Assembly (NCBI RefSeq): GCF_011578045.1 | Contig: NZ_CP049801.1 | Coordinates: forward strand, 558,001 to 622,000 | DNA: 64,000 nt | Source of the DNA: Acinetobacter shaoyimingii | GTDB taxonomy: Bacteria > Pseudomonadota > Gammaproteobacteria > Pseudomonadales > Moraxellaceae | Direction: 5' to 3' | Part shown: positions 56,033-64,000 of the stretch, in pieces | How positions within the stretch are numbered: the stretch's first letter is position 1 | Layout of the letters: each line of letters opens with the position of its first letter | The notes under the pieces: model-generated | The model's database searches: none | Told to the model about the DNA's origin: nothing | Seen by the model: the letters and a program-made list of their open reading frames with translations, nothing else | Translations under genes and position numbers: made by a program

Positions 56033-56581
56033 TCAGTCTTTAAGAAGGGGCTTTAGAATCGTATTAAATTCTTCTAAGAATTTTTCTCTCTTGTTCGGAT
56101 CTTGAAGCGCTTGTTCTGACATTGCTTGTGATTTATTGACTAAGTCGGCCATCAAATTTACGCTTTTTTTGTTAATTGATTGACCAATCGGTGTTTCTAG
56201 AAATGCAATATTGGCTAGTGCTTCATCTTCGGTAAATGTATTTCTATAACTTGATTTGATCATTTCATAAAATTTAGGATCTTCAGTAATTTCACTGGTC
56301 ATTTTTGACATCAAATTTGAAATTTTATTGGCTGCATCTTGTTGTTTAGCATCCAAAGTTTCAACTTGAAGCGTATTTTTGATGATTTTTATGGCTTGTT
56401 CATCAAACATAGGCTTTAACTCTTTAGTAGTTTCTTTGAGTACAGCCTTAATATTTGATAATTCCATCATTTTGTTAATGGTTTCATCTTTCATAGGTGC
56501 CGAATAAGCACATGGAGTCGTGAATATACTTGCTGTTAAAAGTACAGCAGAACCGATCAATTTTTGTATAGATTGTTTCAT
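56033..56581 (-). CDS. DUF2059 domain periplasmic protein
   Basis: 182 residues. A signal peptide (about 1-27, ending near PCAYSA) precedes an all-helical DUF2059-type domain with ETINKMMELSNIKAVLKE and YRNTFTEDEALANIAFLETPIGQSI. The latter matches the family's conserved Y-x-x-x-F-T-E-x-E motif and gives the name. The function is unknown. It is convergent with the DUF2846-like lipoprotein gene. Confidence 0.78.
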   Translation of the reverse strand: MKQSIQKLIGSAVLLTASIFTTPCAYSAPMKDETINKMMELSNIKAVLKETTKELKPMFDEQAIKIIKNTLQVETLDAKQQDAANKISNLMSKMTSEITEDPKFYEMIKSSYRNTFTEDEALANIAFLETPIGQSINKKSVNLMADLVNKSQAMSEQALQDPNKREKFLEEFNTILKPLLKD

Positions 56582-56690
56582 AATTATTTCTCTAATGATG
56601 TTTAAGTGTTGCTTTAAAAAAAGTAGAAATTTTTGTGATTAAATGTGATGAATTCTATAGTAGATTATATATAAATTTGAATGGATTATA

Positions 56691-56720
56691 AAAAAAGCAT
56701 CCTTAAAGGATGCTTTTTTT
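56691..56720 (-). terminator. terminator of the fumarase gene
   Basis: AAAAAAGCATCC / GGATGCTTTTTT stem with a 5-nt loop. Confidence 0.92.
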
Positions 56721-56732
56721 TAACGCTAAAAA

Positions 56733-58259
56733 TTATTTTGCAGCAGCATCAACCACTGGGATTTTACCAATTTTTGCTTGCCAGATTTTTGGTGCAGTTG
56801 CATGAATAGACGTACCATTCACGTCTACAGCTACAGATACAGGCATGTCTTTCACGACAAACTTGTAGATGGCTTCCATACCCAAATCAGCAAATGCTAC
56901 AACTTCAGCCTCACGGATTGCTTTCGATACTAAGTATGCAGCACCACCAACAGCCATTAAGTAAGTTGCTTTGTTATCTTTAATTGCTTCAACAGCAGCA
57001 GGACCACGGTCAGCTTTACCAATCATGCCGTAAAGCCCCGTTGCTTCAAGTACTTGACGAGTAAACTTATCCATACGTGTAGCCGTTGTAGGACCAGCAG
57101 GGCCAACGACTTCATCACCCACTGGATCAACAGGACCTACGTAGTAAATGAATTTACCTTTAAGATCGACAGGAAGTTCTTCACCGTTGTTTAACATATC
57201 AACCATACGTTTATGCGCAGCGTCACGACCAGTATAGATTGTACCGTTAAGAAGTAATGTATCACCCGGTTGCCAAGTGTTCATTTCTTCTTGCGTGATA
57301 TTGTCTAGATCAACACGTTTAGAAGATGAAGAATCCCAAGTCACTTCTGGGTAATCTTCAAGTTTAGGTGCAATGATGTTCGCAACACCTGAACCATCAA
57401 GGGTGAAGTGTGCGTGACGAGTCGCAGCACAGTTTGGAATCATACCGACTGGTTTACCTGCAGCATGACATGGGTAATCTTTAATTTTAATATCGAGTAC
57501 AGTGGTTAAACCGCCAAGACCTTGAGCACCAATACCTAAAGCATTAACTTTCTCAAAGATTTCAATACGAAGTTCTTCAAGTTTGCTTTGTGGACCACGA
57601 CGAAGAAGTTCGTCCATGTCCAATTCTTCCATCAATGCTTCTTTTGCAAGCATCATGGCTTTTTCAGCAGTACCACCAATACCGATACCGAGCATACCAG
57701 GAGGACACCAACCTGCACCCATTGTCGGAACAGTTTTAAGTACCCAATCTACGATCGAGTCAGATGGGTTCAACATAGCAAGTTTAGATTTATTTTCTGA
57801 ACCGCCACCTTTAGCTGCAACAGTAATATCGACTTTGTTACCAGGAACAAGTTTGTGGTAGATCACAGCAGGGGTGTTGTCTTTGGTATTTTTACGACCA
57901 AAAGCAGGATCAGCAAGTACAGATGCACGAAGAATGTTTGAGTTCTCTAAGTAACCTTGGCGTACACCTTCGTTAATCGCATCGTCTAAGCTCATGGTTA
58001 AATCAAATTTAACGTCCATGCCCACTTCAACGAATACGTTGACAATACCTGTATCTTGGCAAATTGGACGATGTCCTTCTGCGCACATACGTGAGTTAAT
58101 TAAGATTTGGGCGATCGCATCTTTCGCAGCTTTGTTCTCTTCACGATCGTACGCACGGCTCATCGCTTGGATGAAATCTTGTGGGTGATAGTAAGAAATA
58201 AATTGAAGCGCATCTTTTACAGATGTGATCAAGTCATCTTGCTTGATAATGGTTGTCAT
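56733..58259 (-). CDS. fumA: class I fumarate hydratase
   Basis: Iron-sulfur fumarase of the TCA cycle. 508 residues. The N-terminal alpha domain contains RPICQDTGIVNVFVEVG, with a cluster Cys; PNCAATRHAHF provides a further Cys. The C-terminal beta domain holds YVGPVDPVGDEVVGPAGPTTATRMD and GMIGKADRG. Length matches class I two-domain enzymes, which are oxygen-sensitive. It is preceded by GAGATATTTG. Single gene. Confidence 0.94.
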   Translation of the reverse strand: MTTIIKQDDLITSVKDALQFISYYHPQDFIQAMSRAYDREENKAAKDAIAQILINSRMCAEGHRPICQDTGIVNVFVEVGMDVKFDLTMSLDDAINEGVRQGYLENSNILRASVLADPAFGRKNTKDNTPAVIYHKLVPGNKVDITVAAKGGGSENKSKLAMLNPSDSIVDWVLKTVPTMGAGWCPPGMLGIGIGGTAEKAMMLAKEALMEELDMDELLRRGPQSKLEELRIEIFEKVNALGIGAQGLGGLTTVLDIKIKDYPCHAAGKPVGMIPNCAATRHAHFTLDGSGVANIIAPKLEDYPEVTWDSSSSKRVDLDNITQEEMNTWQPGDTLLLNGTIYTGRDAAHKRMVDMLNNGEELPVDLKGKFIYYVGPVDPVGDEVVGPAGPTTATRMDKFTRQVLEATGLYGMIGKADRGPAAVEAIKDNKATYLMAVGGAAYLVSKAIREAEVVAFADLGMEAIYKFVVKDMPVSVAVDVNGTSIHATAPKIWQAKIGKIPVVDAAAK

Positions 58260-58429
58260 ACAAATATCTCTTGAGCGGGCTGTTAGCTAGCGGGCTAAAT
58301 TATAAGACAAATAAAAAGTTTTGTGGGAGTTTTGCGGATATTTTAGACAATAGTTAATGTTGCTTAAAATGATTGAAATATTGAAAAAATGAATGATCGA
58401 AACATTGGGCAAATTTTATTTAAAATGCT

Positions 58430-58732
58430 CTAGTTATTTGAGAAAAATTGAACTGAGGTCATGATTAGGAGAAATAAAAGTATATCCAATGTCGTGATGA
58501 GCGATTTAGGGAGTTTATCGTAAAAAATACCTTTCGGCTCTGTGATTCTAGGTCCTTTCAAACCCATTTCAAAATTACCTCTGATTAAAAGATTAAAAAT
58601 GATCATGAGTAAAAATAATAAGTTAGTTATGACAATGCCAAGTTGACTCATTGGTTTGGCATTCAAGGACATAGAAAAAAGGAGCATATTAAAAATAATT
58701 AATATGATTATAGAAAAGCTTAAATATTTCAC
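58430..58732 (-). CDS. small membrane protein, function unknown
   Basis: 100 residues. Hydrophobic segments at about 3-21, 30-48 and 79-97. Charged loop between the last two (MGLKGPRITEPKGIFYDKLPKS). No family recognised. It lies about 170 bp upstream of fumA on the same strand. AT-rich codon use. Moderate confidence that it is a real gene. Confidence 0.5.
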   Translation of the reverse strand: MKYLSFSIIILIIFNMLLFSMSLNAKPMSQLGIVITNLLFLLMIIFNLLIRGNFEMGLKGPRITEPKGIFYDKLPKSLITTLDILLFLLIMTSVQFFSNN

Positions 58733-59281
58733 AGTTTATTGTTTTACTCATGTCATGAAAGTAATTCAGGACTTGCCCAATATTTAGCTTAGTCGGATTT
58801 AGATCTATATTGAGCTATAAATCAATAAAGTCATTCAATGAGCTGACCCAATAAGATCATGTATGACGCTATAGTGGCTCCAATTTGCAAACGACTTGAA
58901 GAGCAAAGCTTGATGGGCTCAGTCTGATTAACACTCAAAGGTTTCTATCGAAAAAAATCAACATTTGAATGGATACGAGGCAGACAGTTTGAGTATATCG
59001 TTTTCAGTTTAAAGAGATTGAATGGATTACATATTGATAAAATTAACTTACTCGCTATTTAAAATGTAATGATCGTGCTTATAGACTGAAATTATTCCAC
59101 TGAATCGATTGATTTGACTCAAGTGTAGAAGTTTAGTCATAAGTTAAATTTATTGTTTCGACGTTCTTTACATCACCAAAGGTGACTGGAAGTGATGGAG
59201 TAATAAATGAAATATTTATCCATTATAAAAAATACATAGGGGCAGTAAGTGAGCACTATCCCCCCTAAGTACGTATATAGA
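58733..59281. other. intergenic region without recognisable gene
   Basis: About 550 bp. Translations in all frames I followed are broken by stops within about 30 codons, and no family motif emerges. It may be decayed coding DNA, since short runs such as YDAIVAPICKRLEEQ look protein-like. No terminal repeats or duplicated target site were seen. Confidence 0.4.
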
Positions 59282-60160
59282 TTAATATGACTGCCAAAGT
59301 TGCCCTAGCTTTTGATCCCATTCACTTGGTGTGATAACCATTCTTCCTGCATTAGGAGTGAGGGTGATTTCACTGAAATACACTTTTTCTTGACCCAAAA
59401 GAAAATCAATACGGCTGTAACCATATTTAAAACAAAGATTTTCAGACTGCAGGATCATGTCTTGAAATTGCTGTGGTTTAGATAAAGGAGTAGGGGCATT
59501 GTCTTTTAAATCAACTTTGAACGGTTGTAATTTCCATTGAGTATCATAAATATTTGTAAATTCACGTCCTTCATAGTTTTGAATATCCATTTCAATGAAT
59601 CTAACCTTTCCTTCAAAACAATGTACGCGGCAAGTGGTAATCATGGAATGCGTGATTTTGTCTTGATATAAGTCTACATATTCCTCAATCAAAATTTTGG
59701 GAGAAATATTTTTGTAATGCCATTCACGTTTTCTAAAATACATGTTCATTTTTAAATGTCGTGAGATTTTAGCTTCAGCACTTTTAATATCAAATGATGA
59801 TTTATCTGTACAAACTATGGCGCTACCACTGTCATGGTTGCATTTTATAACGAACTTTTCAGGCAATTTCCCAAAATCAATTTCACTAAAATTTTTATAA
59901 GTGCCTAACAATGGAACAAAATAACAAGAATCTATCCTGTTTGAAATAATGTCTCTCACTGTAATTTTATCCGCCAATCCCGTATGCAAGGGATTCCTTT
60001 CAAAAATCATTCTAGCTGTTACTTTTTCATTAAAGCTTTGAGGGTTTTGAAAATTAGGTTCATAGCCCAATTTTTCAGTAAATCTTTTCGTAAGATATTT
60101 TTGATCTGATACAAATTTAGTGCGAATGATTTTGGCTGTATAAATGATCTGTTCTAACAT
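59282..60160 (-). CDS. TupA-like ATP-grasp polysaccharide-biosynthesis protein
   Basis: 292 residues of the TupA-like ATP-grasp family, often found in capsule or O-antigen clusters. Visible landmarks are LGYEPNFQNPQSFNEKV near 32-48, VIKCNHDSGSAIVCTDK with the nucleotide-binding lysine, ILIEEYVD, and YGYSRIDFLL / YFSEITLTPNAGR for the metal site. It is more AT-rich than its neighbours and stands alone, with no other polysaccharide gene. I infer horizontal arrival. Its acceptor is unknown. Confidence 0.8.
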   Translation of the reverse strand: MLEQIIYTAKIIRTKFVSDQKYLTKRFTEKLGYEPNFQNPQSFNEKVTARMIFERNPLHTGLADKITVRDIISNRIDSCYFVPLLGTYKNFSEIDFGKLPEKFVIKCNHDSGSAIVCTDKSSFDIKSAEAKISRHLKMNMYFRKREWHYKNISPKILIEEYVDLYQDKITHSMITTCRVHCFEGKVRFIEMDIQNYEGREFTNIYDTQWKLQPFKVDLKDNAPTPLSKPQQFQDMILQSENLCFKYGYSRIDFLLGQEKVYFSEITLTPNAGRMVITPSEWDQKLGQLWQSY

Positions 60161-60320
60161 TTCGTAAAATATGATTATTGAAGTTACAAAACTTTACATT
60201 AAAAAGAATTTTATTAATATCGTGAAAAGTATAGTTGTTAAAAATATTTTGTTATTTTTAATTATTATTTTATTCAATGTAAACTATTTTTTTAGTGTTG
60301 TTTAATGATTTGTAAACTAT

Positions 60321-60353
60321 ATCACTCACCACCCAAATGAGATGGTGAGTGAT
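60321..60353 (-). terminator. inverted repeat after pta, possible terminator
   Basis: ATCACTCACCA / TGGTGAGTGAT arms of 11 bp with an 11-nt loop. The T tail on the minus strand is weak. Confidence 0.55.
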
Positions 60354-60361
60354 GATAGACA

Positions 60362-62500
60362 TTAATTTACTTGCTGATCAGCCTGAATCGCCGTCAAAGC
60401 AATGGTGAATACAATATCATCCACCAAAGCACCTCGTGATAGATCATTTACAGGCTTGTTTAAACCTTGCAACATTGGACCAACACTAACCACGTTGGCC
60501 GCACGTTGAACGGCTTTATAGGTGGTATTTCCGGTATTTAAATCTGGGAAAATAAACACATTCGCTCGACCTGCGACTTTCGAATCGGGTGCTTTAGATT
60601 GTCCAACACTTTCAACTGAAGCAGCGTCGTACTGTAAAGGACCATCGATCAGTAAATCTGGTCGACGTTGTTTCGCAATTTCAGTAGCTTTGGCTACTTT
60701 TTCAACATCTGCTCCTGTACCTGAAGTACCTGTCGAATATGAAATCATGGCAATACGTGGGTCAATACCAAATGCTTTGGCAGAGTCAGCAGATTGAATG
60801 GCAATTTCTGCGAGTTGTTCTGCATCTGGATCTGGATTAATCGCACAGTCACCATATACATAAACTTCATCTGGCAACAACATGAAGAAGATGGATGAGA
60901 CCAAGGAATAATCTGGTGCTGTTTTAATCAGCTGAAAAGCAGGGCGGACAGTATTGGCAGTGGTATGTACTGCGCCAGAGACTAAACCATGGACTTGATC
61001 GAGTGCCAACATCATTGTGCCAAGTACAACAGTATCTTGTAATTGTTCTTTGGCTTGTAGCTCATTGAGTTTGCCCTTACGCAGTTCAACCATTTTCTCA
61101 ACATAATTGTCTCGAATTAAATCTGGATCAACAATTTCCAGTCCTTCTGGTAATGTGATACCACGTGCTTTGGCAACCTCTATAACTGCTTCTGGTTTTG
61201 CCAATAATACACATTGAGCAATACCTCGTGATTGGCAAATAGCCGCTGCTTCGATAGTGCGAGGTTCATCACCTTCAGGTAATACTACACGTTTTTGAGC
61301 TGTAATTGATTTTTGAACCAACTCGTGACGGAATGCAGAAGGGGATAAGCGTGGTTGATAGTCTCCATTGAGGATAACTTTAATCCAATCTTCATCTAAA
61401 TGACTGGAAACAAAGCGTGTCACTTGTTCAGCACGTTCTGTATCGTCTACTGGAATTTCATTGCTTAAATTTGACAAGATTTGGGCGGTTTCAAATGTGC
61501 TTAACTGGGTATGTAAAATGGGCAAACCATTTTTCATGGCAGTTTGGCAGAACTCAAATACTGAAGCTTTAGGTTGATAAGGTTCGGTCAGCACTAAACC
61601 TGCAAGTGGAATTCCATTACTGCTGGCTAGACTACTTGCAAGTAGTATATCTATACGATCCGCAGCACTAATAATCAGTTCACCCGCGACGAATTTATGC
61701 AACTCATATTCTATATTTGAGGCAATTAAACTGCTGTGTAATACACGGCGTTGTTTTGCATCACCTTCATTAATCCAATGCGCCTGAATTTGTTTAGCCA
61801 AATCCGATACTCGCGGAACACTCAAAGTGTTGCTAAAGGGTACCATCCCAATCACAGGGAATAAGGCTGAACCAATTTGTGGATGTGATTTTTGAATGGC
61901 TTGAACAAATTGTTGGGTTTCGTTGACCAATCGTAAGGACGGATCAATGGTCACTGGAATTTTCGCAGATTCTTCAGATAAACCGCGTGTACGCATAAAG
62001 AGTACACCTGACATGCGTTTAGAGCTCAAACCACCAAATTGGCGTAATTGCGCTTCAACTTTTTCAGCAGTTTTTGCAGGTTTGTCTATATTGGCATTGG
62101 TGACAATCACCACTTTTGCATCTAATGCTTGTGCAAGTGTGGCATTAAACTCTGTTGCAAAGGTATCTATTGCATTGGGTACAAGTCCTTCCACAATAAT
62201 GACATCGTGATTCTTTGCAATTTGACGATGCAGATGCACTGCTTCTTCTAGAAGTTCATCACTTTCACCCACATTGAGTAAATGGACCAATTTTTCATAA
62301 GAAATCGGTTCAACAGTCTCTGATTTAGTCAGATGGCGGTACAGTGCTGTAGAGCGATCTGCACTCTCTTTGCTCTCTTGAGAAAAAGGTTTTAAGAAAC
62401 CCGCTTTAATCCCTTGGCAATCGAGTGCATAAATTAAACCTAAACATGCAGATGTTAAACCAACACCTTCTCCAGTGGGAACCAGTAAAATTGTCTTCAT
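60362..62500 (-). CDS. pta: phosphate acetyltransferase
   Basis: Interconverts acetyl-CoA and acetyl phosphate. 712 residues from ATG at 62500. Three parts: an N-terminal P-loop-like CobB/BioD domain (TILLVPTGEGVGLTSACLG), a middle DRTGG domain, and the C-terminal PTA catalytic domain (about 390-712). The last holds RVVLPEGDEPRTIEAA and ISYSTGTSGTGADVEKV. GLNKPVNDLSRGALVDDIV near the end is typical. Length matches the long E. coli form. It follows ackA with no terminator seen. Confidence 0.96.
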   Translation of the reverse strand: MKTILLVPTGEGVGLTSACLGLIYALDCQGIKAGFLKPFSQESKESADRSTALYRHLTKSETVEPISYEKLVHLLNVGESDELLEEAVHLHRQIAKNHDVIIVEGLVPNAIDTFATEFNATLAQALDAKVVIVTNANIDKPAKTAEKVEAQLRQFGGLSSKRMSGVLFMRTRGLSEESAKIPVTIDPSLRLVNETQQFVQAIQKSHPQIGSALFPVIGMVPFSNTLSVPRVSDLAKQIQAHWINEGDAKQRRVLHSSLIASNIEYELHKFVAGELIISAADRIDILLASSLASSNGIPLAGLVLTEPYQPKASVFEFCQTAMKNGLPILHTQLSTFETAQILSNLSNEIPVDDTERAEQVTRFVSSHLDEDWIKVILNGDYQPRLSPSAFRHELVQKSITAQKRVVLPEGDEPRTIEAAAICQSRGIAQCVLLAKPEAVIEVAKARGITLPEGLEIVDPDLIRDNYVEKMVELRKGKLNELQAKEQLQDTVVLGTMMLALDQVHGLVSGAVHTTANTVRPAFQLIKTAPDYSLVSSIFFMLLPDEVYVYGDCAINPDPDAEQLAEIAIQSADSAKAFGIDPRIAMISYSTGTSGTGADVEKVAKATEIAKQRRPDLLIDGPLQYDAASVESVGQSKAPDSKVAGRANVFIFPDLNTGNTTYKAVQRAANVVSVGPMLQGLNKPVNDLSRGALVDDIVFTIALTAIQADQQVN

Positions 62501-62562
62501 AAGTGTCAAAAATCAGTATTTAAAATTGGATTAAAAGTTTCACAACTACATTCAATCAGCCA

Positions 62563-63777
62563 TTACACACTTTCTATGGCTTGTGTAGTTGCATCATTAT
62601 TTTCAAACTCATGAAAAGCAACGTGTTTCGTTTCTTGAGCGATACGACCTTCTTCATCGGTAGGTACGACCCAAATTTGAGGACCTGTACCTTGATCAAT
62701 ACGGCCTTCAGTGCCACGTTTTAATTCGTTGTTTTTTTCTTTAGAGAGTTTGAAACCAAAATGCGGTAAATAATTCAAGGTTTTTTCACGAATATAAGCT
62801 GAGTTTTCACCAATACCGCCTGTAAAGAAGAGCCCATTAATTTCTGGTAATCCACAGCTGAGTCCTGCTAAAGATTTTGCTAAACGGTAACAGAACACTT
62901 CAATGGCAAGCGTTGCATCTTCATTGCCTTGTTCCGAAGCTTCAATCAATGTACGCATATCATTTGAAAGGTCTGATAAACCCAATAAGCCTGATTGGCT
63001 GTTGAGCATTTTATCAATTTTATAGATGTCCCAACCGAGGTTATTGGCAAGGAAACTGTGGATACTCGGATCAACATCACCACTGCGTGTGCCCATGACA
63101 ACGCCTTCAAGCGGTGTTAAGCCCATAGAGGTATCGACACTTTCACCATTCCAGATGGCACAAGTTGAACTTCCATTGCCCAAATGAGCAGTTAACCAAC
63201 CACCTTGTCTAAAGCTACCTGCGAGTTCTGAACCACGGTCTGAAACATAGGCATGACTGGTGCCATGAAATCCGTAACGGCGTACGCCATGTTCAGTATA
63301 TAAAAATTTCGGCAGGGCATAACGGTATGCGTGTGAAGGCATGGTTTGATGAAATGCTGTGTCAAAAACAGCGACTTGTGGCAAATCTGGGAATAAACGT
63401 TGAGTCGCTTCAATCCCAATCAGATGCGCAGGATTGTGTAGTGGAGCAAGTGGAGTTGCTTCACGAATCTTTTCAATAATTTCAGGGGTGATGAGTTCTG
63501 CTTTAGTGATGTTGCCACCATGGACCACACGATGGCCAATGGCATCAGGTTTGTAATTGGCTAAACGTGATAGGCCGACTTCAAGCGCTTCTTTATGATC
63601 AGCATTTGGAATATGAATATCAACAGGTTCATTGCCCACTGTCACGCCTTTGATACGTGCCTCAGGTGTTCCTAAGTTTTCAGCCAAACCATGAATGCGG
63701 AACTTTTGATCTTCAAGTAATAAAGCAAACTTTATAGATGAAGAACCGCAATTGATTACAAGTACTGACTTAGACAT
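62563..63777 (-). CDS. ackA: acetate kinase
   Basis: Converts acetyl phosphate plus ADP to acetate plus ATP, and back. 404 residues. [13 protein letters not shown] at the start (N-terminal phosphate motif) and [11 protein letters not shown] are signatures. [24 protein letters not shown] and [15 protein letters not shown] follow. GGAACCC precedes the ATG. First gene of ackA-pta. The 220 bp upstream hold no clear motif that I can name. Confidence 0.97.
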   Translation of the reverse strand: MSKSVLVINCGSSSIKFALLLEDQKFRIHGLAENLGTPEARIKGVTVGNEPVDIHIPNADHKEALEVGLSRLANYKPDAIGHRVVHGGNITKAELITPEIIEKIREATPLAPLHNPAHLIGIEATQRLFPDLPQVAVFDTAFHQTMPSHAYRYALPKFLYTEHGVRRYGFHGTSHAYVSDRGSELAGSFRQGGWLTAHLGNGSSTCAIWNGESVDTSMGLTPLEGVVMGTRSGDVDPSIHSFLANNLGWDIYKIDKMLNSQSGLLGLSDLSNDMRTLIEASEQGNEDATLAIEVFCYRLAKSLAGLSCGLPEINGLFFTGGIGENSAYIREKTLNYLPHFGFKLSKEKNNELKRGTEGRIDQGTGPQIWVVPTDEEGRIAQETKHVAFHEFENNDATTQAIESV

Positions 63778-64000
63778 GACGGGTTCCTTCGCTGATAATT
63801 CTCATACTTAAATTGTTTTAGTCGACGCGATAAGTGTGCGCAATTTAGCTACAGTTTATCGTGGTCGTAGTTGTATCATGTGTTTTTTTAGTGTCCTAGA
63901 TAGACTTTAGCAGATTAGACTTAAGAACTATCGACCAATCGTCTAATAATAACTAAAATCTATCGGTTCATAGTTTTCATTTATTTAAAAAATAATAGTC

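Noticed and set aside
58860..58925. Remnant of a transposase or other gene (YDAIVAPICKRLEEQ)
   Set aside because: Too short and interrupted by stops; no family match that I can defend.
1..64000. tRNA, rRNA, CRISPR array, complete insertion sequence or prophage
   Set aside because: None recognised by eye on either strand.

Overview
The window is a 64 kb piece of a gamma-proteobacterial chromosome and looks like Acinetobacter (Moraxellaceae). It is AT-rich. Core genes sit in Pseudomonas/Acinetobacter-like arrangements (tig-clpP-clpX, rpmB-rpmG, metX-metW, ackA-pta, tatABC, tonB-exbB-exbD, thyA-folA). The proteins (HdeD-like, YbaL-like, PiuC/Fiu-type receptors, coniferyl-type aldehyde dehydrogenase) fit that genus. 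I cannot give a species. I recognised no rRNA, tRNA, CRISPR array, intact insertion sequence or prophage; most of the window is ordinary chromosome.

Layout. 1-8 kb: truncated ABC-F gene uup, slyX, a PIN/NYN-like protein, an SDR/HxlR divergent pair, and topA. 8-17.4 kb: a metzincin-like anchored protein behind a near-perfect CRP site, HdeD-like protein, glycerate kinase, an HSL-type esterase, a UvrD/Rep-like helicase, a small RRM protein, an orphan double-glycine-leader microcin-like peptide, an ASCH protein and a DUF6586 protein. 17.4-23.7 kb: YbaL-type antiporter, ribosomal proteins L28/L33, an aldehyde dehydrogenase divergent from a TetR regulator, and purU. 23.8-30 kb: tonB-exbB-exbD, msrA, a META lipoprotein, a DUF4105 membrane protein, folA and thyA. 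30-39 kb: a CHAP-like putative amidase, paired small membrane proteins, lgt, an NRDE/TANGO2 protein, a Tat-exported PhoX phosphatase behind an exceptionally clear Pho-box array, tatABC, an AEC transporter and rdgB. 39-46 kb: a small acidic protein, a Sel1-repeat protein, metW, metX, leuA, an FMN hydroxy-acid oxidase and piuC. 46-51 kb: two tandem Fiu/PiuA-type TonB-dependent receptors, each behind a related Fur-box-like promoter. 51-64 kb: tig-clpP-clpX, a lipoprotein, a DUF2059 protein, class I fumarase, a TupA-like ATP-grasp protein, pta and ackA.

How genes work together. TonB-ExbB-ExbD can energise the two receptors, and PiuC is the usual partner of that receptor type. TatABC can export the twin-arginine PhoX encoded next to it, and the PhoX promoter carries four 11-bp Pho repeats placed correctly before a -10 box. 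FolA and ThyA are the dihydrofolate/thymidylate pair. MetX/MetW serve methionine synthesis and LeuA leucine synthesis. AckA/Pta interconvert acetyl-CoA and acetate.

The less ordinary items are: the orphan microcin-like precursor (15611-15934), the Pho-box/PhoX/Tat arrangement, the PIN-like protein with a duplicated helical module, the metzincin-like protein behind a CRP site, the CHAP-like protein without a signal peptide, and the receptor pair that differs mainly in cysteine-containing loops. Nothing here is proven to be a new system; the microcin candidate is the best lead.
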